A DNA stretch of 64,000 bases from Flavobacterium sp. UBA7680 (GCF_002482975.1 NZ_DLHA01000008.1:4468-68467), one strand, 5' to 3'. Shown: positions 26,806-36,467, numbered from the stretch's first letter. Numbers and translations: made by a program. Notes: generated by a model from the letters alone, not told the origin.

Positions 26806-26813
26806 TATTTTTG
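26806..26813 (+). promoter_or_regulatory. Possible -7 promoter element, TATTTTTG
   Basis: TAnnTTTG match 24 bp before the chosen start at 26838. The 245-bp spacer upstream (26561-26805) is AT-rich and shows no other feature. Confidence 0.5.
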
Positions 26814-26837
26814 CATTTTAATTTTAAAATGCATGTT

Positions 26838-28547
26838 ATGAAACAAAGAATACTTTTGTTCTTTTTATTTTTTTCTTTTTATACTTTTTATGCGAATCAA
26901 AGAATTGATGTTCCTTCAAATCAATATGGTATTGATAACAGCAAATCTTTAATTATAACTAACCTCGATGTAAATTCAATAAATTCCAGCTTGTCAGGAG
27001 AAAAGAGTTCTATTTCTTTTGATGTACTATATAATTTTAAGACACCGGTTTCAGAGATTAAAATAGGTATTCCTTATAGTATAGTAAATACAATTACTAA
27101 TAAAACGTACACGCTTTATTTTACACAATTACCTTTAATTAGAATTTCAACAGAAAATGAAATAATTAGAGATGAAAGTAAATTAGCCAACTTTGAATTA
27201 ATCGAGAGTAATAAAAAATTTGTCAGTTCAAAAATTGGTATAAGTTACAGAGGTGAAACATCTTATAAGCTTTTTGAAAAAAAGCCTTATGAAATTAATT
27301 TTTGGAATGATGATGAAGGAAAAGTGACTCATGACGAAAGCTTATTAGGAATGCACTCTGATGATGGTTGGAATTTGCAGGCAATGTATAATGAACCTCT
27401 TAGGTTTAATAATAAAACTGGCTGGGAACTTTGGAGATCAATTTGCACACCATATTATTCGAGCAAAGAACCAGAAGCAGTAAGTGGTATTCAACAGGAA
27501 TATGCTGAATTATTTTTAAATGGTGAATATCAAGGTTTATATTGTGTAGGTGAAAAAGTAAATCGAAAACTTTTGAAATTAAAAAAGTACAATGAAAAAG
27601 TTCATGGAGAATTGTACAAAGCCAAAAAATATGCAGGTGCAACTCTATTTCGATATATGACCTCGTATGATAACAACAGGGCAGAGTGGAGCGGTTATGA
27701 ATGCAAATATCCTAATGAAGTAGATTGGTCTAACCTTTATAAGTGGACTGATTTTGTAATCAATAATTTTAATGCCAAGTTGTATAACGATCCTAAGTCT
27801 GAATTTAGGATTAATAATGATGCAGAGTATTTTATATTTCTAAACTTAATTAGAGCTACAGATAATTTGGGTAAAAACTTTTATATCGCCAAGTATAATA
27901 GCGGTGAGCCTTTTTTCTTTGTACCATGGGATTTAGATGCAACTTTTGGAAATGTATGGAATGGTGATCATGAGGACGTTACGGATGATTTACAGGCTGA
28001 TAAATTTTTCAATCTTCTTTTAAATGATTGTTCCGAAGGTGGTTTTTGCAGTAGATTAAGTTCTAGATGGAAGGAATTAAGAAAAACAGTAATTACTCAC
28101 GATAAATTAATGTTGATGTTTACAAATAATTATAATGTTTTAAAACAAAATGGAGCTTATGAAAGAGAAAGTTTAGTTTGGAATGATTATAAAGCTAATT
28201 CAGATGAATTAAATTATATCTCACAATGGCTTACAAAAAGAATCGCATTTTTAGATAAAACATTTGGTGAAATGTGCGGCGGTACATTAGATGTCAAGGC
28301 ATTTGACAAGGTTTCTAACATTGTCGTTTATCCAAATCCAACTTCGGATATGATAAATATTAGTTCAAAAGATAATTTGTTGCATACGGTATTTTTGTAC
28401 GACAGCACAGGAAAATTAGTACTTACAAGATATTCTAGAGACAATGAAGATAAGATTTCAATTAAACACCTGAGTTCAGGAATTTACTTTCTTAAAGTTG
28501 TTGATGAAGAAAACAAAATTGATTTAAAGAAGATCATTAAAGAGTAA
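26838..28547 (+). CDS. CotH kinase-like protein with T9SS C-terminal sorting domain
   Basis: A 569-residue secreted protein. ATG 26838 starts a clean signal peptide (KQRILLFFLFFSFYTFYA). The central part matches the CotH spore-coat kinase fold: SKIGISYRGETSY, YEINFWND, LLGMHSDDGWNLQAMY, NGEYQGLYCVGEKVNRKLL and FFFVPWDLDATFGN, with the metal-binding DLD. The last ~75 residues (VVYPNPTSDMINIS ... LSSGIYFLKV ... KKIIKE) are a type A T9SS sorting domain, so the protein should cross the outer membrane by the Por/Gld machinery. CotH proteins phosphorylate protein substrates; the target here is unknown. Confidence 0.9.
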   Translation: MKQRILLFFLFFSFYTFYANQRIDVPSNQYGIDNSKSLIITNLDVNSINSSLSGEKSSISFDVLYNFKTPVSEIKIGIPYSIVNTITNKTYTLYFTQLPLIRISTENEIIRDESKLANFELIESNKKFVSSKIGISYRGETSYKLFEKKPYEINFWNDDEGKVTHDESLLGMHSDDGWNLQAMYNEPLRFNNKTGWELWRSICTPYYSSKEPEAVSGIQQEYAELFLNGEYQGLYCVGEKVNRKLLKLKKYNEKVHGELYKAKKYAGATLFRYMTSYDNNRAEWSGYECKYPNEVDWSNLYKWTDFVINNFNAKLYNDPKSEFRINNDAEYFIFLNLIRATDNLGKNFYIAKYNSGEPFFFVPWDLDATFGNVWNGDHEDVTDDLQADKFFNLLLNDCSEGGFCSRLSSRWKELRKTVITHDKLMLMFTNNYNVLKQNGAYERESLVWNDYKANSDELNYISQWLTKRIAFLDKTFGEMCGGTLDVKAFDKVSNIVVYPNPTSDMINISSKDNLLHTVFLYDSTGKLVLTRYSRDNEDKISIKHLSSGIYFLKVVDEENKIDLKKIIKE

Positions 28548-28549
28548 CA

Positions 28550-28577
28550 AAAAAGCCAGTTTTTAAACTGGCTTTTT
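28550..28577. terminator. Bidirectional rho-independent terminator
   Basis: AAAAAGCCAGTTT / AAACTGGCTTTTT hairpin between the convergent CotH and DUF4258-like genes. Confidence 0.9.
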
Positions 28578-28952
28578 TTATTTTTTTATAATTTCTTCTA
28601 AAACAGCTTTGTTTTCGTAGTTTGTAACTTTTAGAATGATCTCTTGGTTTTTAACTGTTTTTCCTTCAATGATATATAATTTTCCTTTATTGAATGGAAC
28701 ATTACTTTGATCAAAATCAACATCACCGTAAGTTAAAGTATTTTTAATATCGGCAGTATCAACCCATTTTTCGTTTAAAGTCTGAATTGCTTTATCGGAA
28801 TATTCAAAAGGCTTTGTTCTTAGATTGTTTAAAACTCTGGCGTTTGGAAAATAATTGCAGCGAGTGTCTTTACCACTAAATACAAGGGCTACAAAAAAGC
28901 ATCCCATAATTAATCCAATCAAATAATATGCAAAACGGTGTACGAACTTCAT
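28578..28952 (-). CDS. DUF4258-like membrane-anchored protein
   Basis: The ATG at 28952 is favoured over 28970 because it places a single N-terminal membrane segment (YYLIGLIMGCFFVALVFSG) at the start of the 124-residue product. The soluble part has CNYFPNARVLNNLRTKPFEYSDKA and YGDVDFDQSNV, which I associate with DUF4258-type proteins of flavobacteria. Function unknown. It follows ald by 36 bp on the same strand. Confidence 0.7.
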   Translation of the reverse strand: MKFVHRFAYYLIGLIMGCFFVALVFSGKDTRCNYFPNARVLNNLRTKPFEYSDKAIQTLNEKWVDTADIKNTLTYGDVDFDQSNVPFNKGKLYIIEGKTVKNQEIILKVTNYENKAVLEEIIKK

Positions 28953-28988
28953 GAAATAAAATTTTGGCAAAGGTACATTAAAGTTCCT

Positions 28989-30188
28989 TTAAAATACAAG
29001 TAAATTAATATCGTTGTCTGGCAGGTCGAACCAGTCGCCAATAGCTTTATTTGTTAGAATTCCATGATATAAATAAATTCCGTTTTTAAGTCCTTTATTG
29101 CATCGAATCGCACTTTCTAAACCACCATCTTCGGCTATCTGATGCAGGTAAGGTGTTAAGATGTTACTGATTGATAATGAGGCAGTTTTAGAATAACGTG
29201 AAGGTATATTTGGTACACAATAGTGTAAAACATTACTTTTTATGAAAGTAGGTTTTTCGTGAGTTGTAACTTCTGAAGTTTCGAAACAACCTCCGGTATC
29301 AATGCTTACATCGACAATTACAGCACCTTTTTTCATGTGTTCGACCATAGTTTCATTAACTACAATTGGACATCTTTCTTTTCCTCTCATCGCTCCAATC
29401 GCAACATCACAACGTCTTAAAGCTTTTAATAAGCCTTTTTGTTGTATCGTTGAAGTGAAAATTCGCTGGTTCAAATTATTTTGTAAACGACGTAATTTTG
29501 TTATTGAATTATCGAAAACTTTTACGTTTGCACCCAATCCAATTGCTGTTTTTGCAGCAAATTCACCAACTGTTCCCGCTCCAAGAATTACAACTTCAGT
29601 AGGAGGGACGCCGGTAATATTTCCGAATAAAAGCCCTTTTCCAAATTCGTCGGTAATCATTAATTCGGCCGCAATAAGGATAGAAGCTGTTCCTGCAATT
29701 TCGCTTAGCGATTTCACGGCAGGGTAAGAACCGTCTTCATCTTTAATATATTCAAAAGCTAAAGCTGTAATTTTTTTTTGTGCCAAAGCTTCAAAGTAAG
29801 CTTTCTTTTTGGTTTTTAATTGAATGGCCGAAATGATTGTAGTTTCCGGATTTATCATCTCAATTTCAGCTAATGTAGGCGGTTCTACTTTTAATAGAAG
29901 CGGACAACCGAAAACTCTTTTGGTATCTTTTGTAATTTCTGCTCCAGCATCTGAGTATTCCTTATCGGTATAACTCGAACTTTCTCCGGCTCCAGATTCA
30001 ATCATAACACGATGACCTTCATAAGTAAGGGAATTTACGGCATCGGGAGTTAGACAGATACGACGTTCCTGATAGCTTGTTTCCTTAGGAATTCCTATGA
30101 AAAGTTCTCTTTTAAAACGACCAACCTCAAGTTTTTCTTCTTGCGGAAGCAATTGTTGTTTTGTAAATGGAGTTAAAGTAATTGACAT
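28989..30188 (-). CDS. ald: Alanine dehydrogenase
   Basis: A 399-residue NAD-dependent enzyme that interconverts L-alanine with pyruvate and ammonium. The N-terminal FIGIPKETSYQERRICLTPD and HRVMIESGAGESSSYTD are typical of the alanine dehydrogenase/PNT family. The dinucleotide-binding region is VVILGAGTVGEFAAKTAIGLGANVKVFD. DVSIDTGGCFETSE and HYCVPNIPSRYSKTASLSIS complete the signature. It is slightly longer than classic Ald and belongs to the Bacteroidota form. Confidence 0.9.
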   Translation of the reverse strand: MSITLTPFTKQQLLPQEEKLEVGRFKRELFIGIPKETSYQERRICLTPDAVNSLTYEGHRVMIESGAGESSSYTDKEYSDAGAEITKDTKRVFGCPLLLKVEPPTLAEIEMINPETTIISAIQLKTKKKAYFEALAQKKITALAFEYIKDEDGSYPAVKSLSEIAGTASILIAAELMITDEFGKGLLFGNITGVPPTEVVILGAGTVGEFAAKTAIGLGANVKVFDNSITKLRRLQNNLNQRIFTSTIQQKGLLKALRRCDVAIGAMRGKERCPIVVNETMVEHMKKGAVIVDVSIDTGGCFETSEVTTHEKPTFIKSNVLHYCVPNIPSRYSKTASLSISNILTPYLHQIAEDGGLESAIRCNKGLKNGIYLYHGILTNKAIGDWFDLPDNDINLLVF

Positions 30189-30352
30189 GGATTGTGCAAA
30201 AAATTAAGGGTACAAATTACGTAAAAAGTTTTAAAATTAGTGCAAAAATTCTGCTAATAGTAAAGTCTAATGTTAAGTTATTTTTTGAGGATCTTTGTGT
30301 TAAATTTTACCGCAAAGATTCACAAAGAATTCACAGAGGTTCGCAAAGTTTT

Positions 30353-30760
30353 CTATACTAATTTCAGTTCTCTTTTTCCGTCTGCCAATAGCTCAATATT
30401 AATTGTAGAATATTCTTCTGGAAGCAGGTTCGCAATTTTTTCAGACCATTCGATAAAACACCAGTTTCCTGAATATAAATAATCGTCAACGCCCATATCA
30501 AGCGCTTCGGTTTCTTTATTTAATCTATAGAAATCAAAATGATAAACGATTTGATTATTAGAGGTGTAATATTCATTTACCAAAGAAAAAGTCGGGCTGC
30601 TGGTAGCATCCTGAACTCCTAAACTTTTGCATAACTGCTTAATTAAAGTAGTTTTTCCAACACCCATTTCTCCATTAAAAAGAATGATTTTTTTAGGGTT
30701 TGAATCTAAAATCTGCTGTACAACTTCCTGAATTTGATCTAATGAAAAAACGATATTCAT
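30353..30760 (-). CDS. tsaE: tRNA threonylcarbamoyladenosine biosynthesis ATPase TsaE
   Basis: A 135-residue P-loop protein, the usual length, with Walker A NGEMGVGKTTLIKQL near residue 30, the family block SSPTFSLVNEY and the closing FIEWSEKI. TsaE hydrolyses ATP to reset the TsaB-TsaD complex that makes t6A37 in tRNA. It lies between porX and ald on the same strand, with repeat-rich gaps on both sides. Confidence 0.95.
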   Translation of the reverse strand: MNIVFSLDQIQEVVQQILDSNPKKIILFNGEMGVGKTTLIKQLCKSLGVQDATSSPTFSLVNEYYTSNNQIVYHFDFYRLNKETEALDMGVDDYLYSGNWCFIEWSEKIANLLPEEYSTINIELLADGKRELKLV

Positions 30761-30784
30761 TTTTATGTTTATTTATTTTAGTCT

Positions 30785-30830
30785 CAGTCGCAGTTAACAG
30801 TCTCAGCCTGAAAACTGTTAACTGCGACTG
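30785..30830. repeat. 17-bp perfect inverted repeat, CAGTCGCAGTTAACAGT family
   Basis: Arms at 30785-30801 and 30814-30830 are exact reverse complements over a 12-bp loop, in the porX-tsaE spacer. Confidence 0.8.
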
Positions 30831-30879
30831 TAAACTTTTTTATTCATTTCAATTATCTTCCGCGAAAGCGAAATTATTT

Positions 30880-30948
30880 TTTTGCCACAGATTAAAAGGA
30901 TTTTAAGGATTTTTTAATCTGTGTTAATCTTTTTAATCTGTGGCAAAA
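30880..30948. repeat. Inverted pair, TTTGCCACAGATTAAAAGGA family
   Basis: TTTTGCCACAGATTAAAAGG at 30880-30899 is mirrored at 30926-30948 with one mismatch over 23 bp. Together with the neighbouring palindrome it fills most of the 238-bp porX-tsaE spacer. Confidence 0.75.
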
Positions 30949-30998
30949 TCTATTTTAAATCAGTTTCAAGTTCTTATTGAAAACTGAGACTGAAAACT

Positions 30999-32552
30999 TT
31001 ATTTAGGGTTAAATACCAAGAACGGAATAATCATTTCTTCTAACGAAATTCCGCCATGTTGATAGGTATTTTTATAATAACTCACATAATGATTATAGTT
31101 ATTTACGTAAGCCAGGAAAAAATCATTTTTGGCAAAAATAAACGAACTGCTCATATTTATGGCAGGTAAACCAATTGTTTTAGGTTCTTTAACTACATAA
31201 ACATCTTTTTGTTCGTATGTTAAACTGCGGCCTGTTTTGTAGCGCAAATTTAAACTTGTATTTTTATCTCCCACAACTTTCGACGGATTTTTTACATTAA
31301 TTGTTCCGTGATCTGTGGTTAAAATCAATTTGAAACCTAAAACTTGTGCCTGTTGAATAATTTCTAATAAAGGAGAATTCTTAAACCAGCTCAACGTAAG
31401 TGAACGATACGCTTTATCATCAGAAGCTAATTCTTTTACGACTTCCATTTCTGTTTTAGCATGCGAAAGCATATCCACAAAATTGTAAACAACCGTTACT
31501 AAGTCGTTTCCTTTTAAAGCTTTAAAGTTTTCTGCCAGCTTTTTACCGCCTGCATAATTGGTGATTTTGAAATAATCTTCTTTAATGTTTAATCCTAAAC
31601 GCTTTATTTGTGCCGAAAGAAATTCAGCTTCATAAAGGTTTTTTCCACCGTCTTCAACGTCATTTTTCCAATATTGTGGAAATTGTTTTTCCATGTCTAA
31701 AGGTGTTAAACCAGAGAAAATAGCATTTCGGGCATATTGTGTAGCGGTTGGAAGAATAGAGAAATACGGAACTTCTTTTTCTAATTTATAGTAATTAGAA
31801 ATTACGGTTTCAAAAGATTTCCATTGATCGTAACGAAGATTATCAATTACAACAAACAAGATTGGTTTGTCTTTCTTTTTGATTTCAGGAACGACTAATT
31901 CTTTAAATAAATTATGCGATTGAATAGGTTTATCTGCTTTTGGTGCAAACCAGTCTTCATAATTTCTTTCGATATATTTTCCGAATTGAGAATTGGCTTC
32001 AACCTTTTGAGATTCAAGGATTTCAACCATTGCCTGATCGTTGATGTTTTCTAATTTTAATTCCCAGAAAAGGAGTTTTTTATATAATTCAACCCAGTCT
32101 TCATATGAATTAACCATCGCTAATTCCATTGAAATTTTGCGGAATTCTTTCTGATAATCGAGCGTCGTTTTTTCTGAAATTAATCTGGAATCGTCCAGAT
32201 TTTTCTTCAAACTCAATAAAATCTGGTTCGGATTTACCGGTTTTATCAAATAATCGGCGATTTTAGAACCAATCGCTTCTTCCATTATATATTCTTCCTC
32301 ACTTTTGGTAATCATAATCATCGGAATGGCCGATTTTTTCTCTTTCATTTCAGAAAGAGTTTCAAGTCCGCTCATTCCCGGCATATTTTCATCAAGGAAA
32401 ACAATGTCGAAATTTTCTTCTTCAAACAAAGCAATGGCATCAAGACCGTTGTTGCTTGTTGTAACTTCATAATTCTTTTTTTCGAGAAATAATATATGTG
32501 GCTTTAAAAGATCGATCTCGTCATCGACCCAAAGTATTTTAATCTTATCCAT
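30999..32552 (-). CDS. porX: PorX: response regulator fused to a PglZ/alkaline-phosphatase-like domain
   Basis: The 517-residue protein has an N-terminal CheY-like receiver (ILWVDDE, phospho-acceptor Asp54 in FLDENMPGMSG, Lys in YLIKPVNP), a helical linker, and from about residue 220 an alkaline-phosphatase-superfamily PglZ domain (VVIDNLRYDQWKSFE, FVDMLSHAKTE, LTTDHGTINV with metal-binding Asp-His). This architecture defines PorX, the response regulator that controls expression and function of the type IX secretion system, usually with sensor PorY encoded elsewhere. A T9SS cargo gene (CotH-like) lies 2.5 kb away in this window. Confidence 0.93.
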   Translation of the reverse strand: MDKIKILWVDDEIDLLKPHILFLEKKNYEVTTSNNGLDAIALFEEENFDIVFLDENMPGMSGLETLSEMKEKKSAIPMIMITKSEEEYIMEEAIGSKIADYLIKPVNPNQILLSLKKNLDDSRLISEKTTLDYQKEFRKISMELAMVNSYEDWVELYKKLLFWELKLENINDQAMVEILESQKVEANSQFGKYIERNYEDWFAPKADKPIQSHNLFKELVVPEIKKKDKPILFVVIDNLRYDQWKSFETVISNYYKLEKEVPYFSILPTATQYARNAIFSGLTPLDMEKQFPQYWKNDVEDGGKNLYEAEFLSAQIKRLGLNIKEDYFKITNYAGGKKLAENFKALKGNDLVTVVYNFVDMLSHAKTEMEVVKELASDDKAYRSLTLSWFKNSPLLEIIQQAQVLGFKLILTTDHGTINVKNPSKVVGDKNTSLNLRYKTGRSLTYEQKDVYVVKEPKTIGLPAINMSSSFIFAKNDFFLAYVNNYNHYVSYYKNTYQHGGISLEEMIIPFLVFNPK

Positions 32553-32743
32553 AAACAGTTTTAATTTTAATGCAATTTAAATGTATAGAACTTAAAAAGT
32601 ATTAAAAATAGTATAAATTTAGGGATGACAAATTGAAATTTATTTAGAATTATTTTTTTAGTCTCTTTAATGTTTAAGAAAATACTGATAGTAAATATCT
32701 GTTTTTTAAGTTAAAAACTGAAATGAATTTATACTTAATTACT

Positions 32744-32751
32744 TATATTTG
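32744..32751 (+). promoter_or_regulatory. Possible -7 promoter element for the HD-lpx genes, TATATTTG
   Basis: TAnnTTTG match 22 bp before the GTG start at 32774. Confidence 0.5.
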
Positions 32752-32773
32752 TTGACCAAAAAATAACCAAGGA

Positions 32774-34003
32774 GTGACTCAAATTAACAAATTAAAAATA
32801 TTCAATGACCCAATATACGGGTTTATAACAATACCGAACGAACTAATCTACGACCTAATTCAACACCCTTACTTTCAGCGTTTGCGACGTATATCGCAAA
32901 TGGGATTATCGTATTTAGTTTATCCGGGAGCAAATCATACTCGTTTTCATCATGCATTGGGCTGCATGCATTTAATGCAAAAGGCTGTTGAAAGTCTTCG
33001 TTTTAAAGGCGTTGCGATTTCAAATGAGGAAGAATGTGCATTATTAATTGCTATTTTACTGCATGATATTGGGCACGGGCCGTTTTCGCATGCTATGGAA
33101 AAAAGTATTGTTGAAGATGTAAATCACGAAGCTATTTCATTATTGTTTATGAACAGGCTTAATGATGAATTTGACGGAAGATTAAGCCTTGCAATTCAGG
33201 TTTTTAAAGGTGAATATCATAGAAAATTCATGTTGCAATTGATTTCAAGTCAATTAGATATGGACAGAATGGATTATCTTAAACGAGATAGTTTTTATAC
33301 TGGAGTTGCAGAGGGAAATGTGAATTCAGAACGTTTGATTCAGATGATGAATGTAGTTGACGACGTTTTGGTGATTGAGGAAAAAGGTATTTATTCTGTA
33401 GAGAAATTTCTGCTTTCGCGAAGATTAATGTATTGGCAGGCTTATTTGCATAAAACAAGTCTGGTTGCCGAGTTAATTTTGATGAAAGTACTGAAACGAG
33501 CTAAAGAATTGACTTTAAAAGGAATTAAACTTCCTTGTAGTGAACCGCTTTTGTATTTTATGCAAAACAAAATTAGTCTTGAAGATTTTGATGCCGAAAA
33601 ACTGGATTTATTTTCACAGTTAGATGATTTTGATATCATTAGTGCTTTAAAAGCATGGCAGAGAAATCCTGATTTTATACTTTCTACTTTAAGTAAAATG
33701 ATCATTAACAGAGATTTATTAAAGATTAAACTTAGTGCAGACAAAATTCCGATGGAAGAATCCCAATCTTTAAAAGAAGAATTTGCAGAAGCACATAATA
33801 TTTCGGCACTAGATGCCGGTTATTTTATTTTTAGAGGTAAAATTAAGAATCAGGCTTATAGTAAAGCTGCCGAACCAATACGAATTTTGAAAAAAGATAA
33901 AACAATTGAGGATGTTGTCGAAGCTTCTGATCAGTTGAATCTGAAATCGTTATCTAAATTGGTGACAAAATATTATATCTGTTTTCCAAAACAACTTATC
34001 TAA
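32774..34003 (+). CDS. HD domain phosphohydrolase
   Basis: A 409-residue HD-superfamily protein resembling the dGTPase-like/SAMHD1 type. Metal ligands are visible in RFHHALGCMHLM and LLHDIGHGPFSHAMEK, then SQLDMDRMDYLKRDSFYTGV. It starts at GTG 32774; no ATG gives the expected KLKIFNDPIYGFITIPNELI opening, and an AAGGAG sequence abuts the GTG. It precedes lpxD by 39 bp and is likely to be at least partly cotranscribed with lipid A genes. Substrate (dNTP or other nucleotide) is not determined. Confidence 0.9.
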   Translation: MTQINKLKIFNDPIYGFITIPNELIYDLIQHPYFQRLRRISQMGLSYLVYPGANHTRFHHALGCMHLMQKAVESLRFKGVAISNEEECALLIAILLHDIGHGPFSHAMEKSIVEDVNHEAISLLFMNRLNDEFDGRLSLAIQVFKGEYHRKFMLQLISSQLDMDRMDYLKRDSFYTGVAEGNVNSERLIQMMNVVDDVLVIEEKGIYSVEKFLLSRRLMYWQAYLHKTSLVAELILMKVLKRAKELTLKGIKLPCSEPLLYFMQNKISLEDFDAEKLDLFSQLDDFDIISALKAWQRNPDFILSTLSKMIINRDLLKIKLSADKIPMEESQSLKEEFAEAHNISALDAGYFIFRGKIKNQAYSKAAEPIRILKKDKTIEDVVEASDQLNLKSLSKLVTKYYICFPKQLI

Positions 34004-34029
34004 AATTAACATTTAAAATCTATTTTTTA

Positions 34030-34037
34030 TATTTTTG
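34030..34037 (+). promoter_or_regulatory. Possible -7 element abutting lpxD, TATTTTTG
   Basis: Good TAnnTTTG match that ends only 5 bp before the lpxD ATG at 34043. If used, the mRNA would be leaderless or nearly so. Confidence 0.4.
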
Positions 34038-34042
34038 TCGCG

Positions 34043-35086
34043 ATGAAATTTACAGCAGAACAAATAGCAGGAATTTTAGAAGGAGAAGTTGTTGGGAATC
34101 CCAATGCCGAAGTTTCTCGACTTTCTAAGATAGAAGAAGGAGAGGAAGGATCTCTTACTTTTTTGGCTAACCCGAAATATATCAACTATATATATACTAC
34201 AAAAGCAACTGTTACCATTGTTAACGACAGCTTTATACCTGAACAGGAAATCACTACTACATTAATAAAGGTTGAAGATGCTTATGCTTCTTTTTCTAAA
34301 CTATTGCATTTTTATAATCAGGTAAAATTGAATAAAAACGGAATAGAACCACAGTCTTTTATGTCTGAAGGAACTAAATATGGCGAAAATCTGTATTTAG
34401 GAAGCTTTAGTTATATAGGTCAGAATGTAGTTTTAGGAAATAATGTAAAAATTTATCCAAACAGTTTTATTGGCGATAATGTTGTTATTGGCGATAATGT
34501 GTTTATTTTTGCCGGTGCAAAAATTTATTCAGAGACTATAATTGGTAATAATTGCACTATACATTCAGGTACTATTATAGGTGCAGACGGTTTTGGTTTT
34601 GTACCAAATGAAGAAGGAGTTTATAGTAAAGTGCCGCAAATAGGTAATGTAATTATTGAAGATAATGTAGATATTGGCGCAAATACTACAATTGACAGAG
34701 CAACTCTGGGTTCTACAATTATTAGACAAGGAGTTAAATTAGACAATCAAATTCAAATCGCCCATAATGTTGAAATTGGTAAAAACACTGTAATTGCTGC
34801 GCAAAGCGGTGTTGCAGGTTCTACTAAAATTGGCGAAAATTGTATGATTGGCGGACAGGTTGGTATCGCAGGCCACTTAACAATAGGAAATAATGTGAGA
34901 CTTCAGGCGCAGTCTGGAGTGGCGAGAAACATTAAAGATGATGAAATTCTGCAAGGAACGCCATCACTTGGATATACTGACTTTAATAAGTCGTATGTTC
35001 ATTTCAAAAATCTTCCTAAAATAGTTGCCGAAGTTGAAGAAATAAAAAAACAAATAATAAACCCAAAAAATGGAAATAATGGTTAA
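34043..35086 (+). CDS. lpxD: UDP-3-O-acylglucosamine N-acyltransferase LpxD
   Basis: A 347-residue left-handed beta-helix acyltransferase, the usual LpxD length, with the N-terminal uridine-binding domain (SKIEEGEEGSLTFLANPKY) and a long run of hexapeptide repeats. The catalytic His is in QIAHNVEIGKN, and the C-terminal helix is present. It adds the second 3-hydroxyacyl chain to UDP-3-O-acylglucosamine in lipid A synthesis. Its end overlaps lpxC/fabZ. Confidence 0.95.
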   Translation: MKFTAEQIAGILEGEVVGNPNAEVSRLSKIEEGEEGSLTFLANPKYINYIYTTKATVTIVNDSFIPEQEITTTLIKVEDAYASFSKLLHFYNQVKLNKNGIEPQSFMSEGTKYGENLYLGSFSYIGQNVVLGNNVKIYPNSFIGDNVVIGDNVFIFAGAKIYSETIIGNNCTIHSGTIIGADGFGFVPNEEGVYSKVPQIGNVIIEDNVDIGANTTIDRATLGSTIIRQGVKLDNQIQIAHNVEIGKNTVIAAQSGVAGSTKIGENCMIGGQVGIAGHLTIGNNVRLQAQSGVARNIKDDEILQGTPSLGYTDFNKSYVHFKNLPKIVAEVEEIKKQIINPKNGNNG

Positions 35087-36467
35087 ACAGAAGACCATCA
35101 AAAATGAAATTTCACTAAAAGGCGTTGGATTACATACTGGAAAAGAAGTTACAATGACTTTTAAACCAGCTCCAATTAATAATGGTTTCACTTTTGTAAG
35201 AGTAGATTTGCAAGGCCAGCCAGTCATTGAGGCTGACGCTAATTATGTTGTTAATACGCAAAGAGGAACTAATTTAGAAAAATTAGGTGTTAAAATACAA
35301 ACTCCGGAACACGTTTTAGCGGCAGTAGTTGGTTGCGATTTGGATAATATTATTATTGAATTGGATGCCTCTGAACTACCTATTATGGATGGTTCATCAA
35401 AATATTTTGTTGAAGCAATTGAAAATGCAGGAATCGAAGAACAAGACGCAAGCCGTAATGTTTATGTAGTAAAAGAAGTTATTTCATTTACTGATGAAGC
35501 TACTGGAAGCGAAATCCTTGTTATGCCAAGCGATGAGTATCAAGTAACTACAATGGTAGATTTTGGTACAAAAGTTTTAGGTACTCAAAATGCTACACTT
35601 AAAAGTTTATCAGATTTTAAACAAGAAATTGCAAGCTCAAGAACTTTTAGTTTTTTACATGAACTAGAATCTTTATTAGAGCACGGTTTAATTAAAGGCG
35701 GCGATTTAAATAACGCTATTGTTTATGTAGACAAAGAAATATCTGAATCTACAATGGCTAATTTAAAGAAAGCTTTTGGTAAAGAAGAGATTTCTGTTAA
35801 GCCAAACGGAGTTTTAGACAATCTAACTTTACATTATCCAAACGAAGCTGCAAGACATAAATTACTTGATGTTATTGGAGATTTATCTTTAATTGGAGTT
35901 CGTATTCAAGGAAAAATTATTGCAAATAAACCAGGTCACTTTGTAAACACTCAGTTTGCTAAAAAACTGGCAAAAATCATTAAAATAGAGCAAAGAAATC
36001 ATGTTCCGGTTTATGATTTAAACCAAGAGCCATTGATGGATATTCATAAAATCATGGCTATGTTACCTCACAGACCGCCATTTTTGTTGATTGACAGAAT
36101 CATCGAAATGTCTGATCGTCATGTGGTTGGTTTGAAAAATGTTACTATGAATGAGAATTTCTTCGTAGGGCATTTTCCTGAAGCTCCAGTAATGCCGGGA
36201 GTTTTAATTGTTGAAGCAATGGCACAAACAGGTGGAATTTTGGTTTTAAGCACTGTTCCGGATCCTGAAAATTATTTGACATATTTCATGAAAATTGACA
36301 ATGTTAAATTCAAGCACAAAGTATTGCCGGGTGATACCTTAATTTTTAAATGTGAGTTGATTTCTCCTATCAGAAGAGGAATCTGCCATATGCAGGCAAA
36401 TGCCTACGCTAACGGAAAATTAGTAACTGAGGCAGAATTAATGGCACAAATTGCAAGAAAACAATAA
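35079..36467 (+). CDS. lpxC: Bifunctional LpxC deacetylase / FabZ dehydratase
   Basis: One 462-residue chain joins two enzymes. Residues about 1-300 are LpxC, the zinc UDP-3-O-acyl-GlcNAc deacetylase and committed step of lipid A synthesis (ISLKGVGLHTG, TPEHVLAAVVG with a zinc His, LTLHYPNEAARHKLLDVIGDL). Residues about 315-462 are FabZ, the 3-hydroxyacyl-ACP dehydratase (MLPHRPPFLLIDRI, GHFPEAPVMPGVLIVEAMAQ). The fusion is characteristic of Bacteroidota. ATG 35079 overlaps lpxD by 8 bp; ATG 35070 would overlap by 17 and is the alternative. Confidence 0.95.
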   Translation: MVKQKTIKNEISLKGVGLHTGKEVTMTFKPAPINNGFTFVRVDLQGQPVIEADANYVVNTQRGTNLEKLGVKIQTPEHVLAAVVGCDLDNIIIELDASELPIMDGSSKYFVEAIENAGIEEQDASRNVYVVKEVISFTDEATGSEILVMPSDEYQVTTMVDFGTKVLGTQNATLKSLSDFKQEIASSRTFSFLHELESLLEHGLIKGGDLNNAIVYVDKEISESTMANLKKAFGKEEISVKPNGVLDNLTLHYPNEAARHKLLDVIGDLSLIGVRIQGKIIANKPGHFVNTQFAKKLAKIIKIEQRNHVPVYDLNQEPLMDIHKIMAMLPHRPPFLLIDRIIEMSDRHVVGLKNVTMNENFFVGHFPEAPVMPGVLIVEAMAQTGGILVLSTVPDPENYLTYFMKIDNVKFKHKVLPGDTLIFKCELISPIRRGICHMQANAYANGKLVTEAELMAQIARKQ

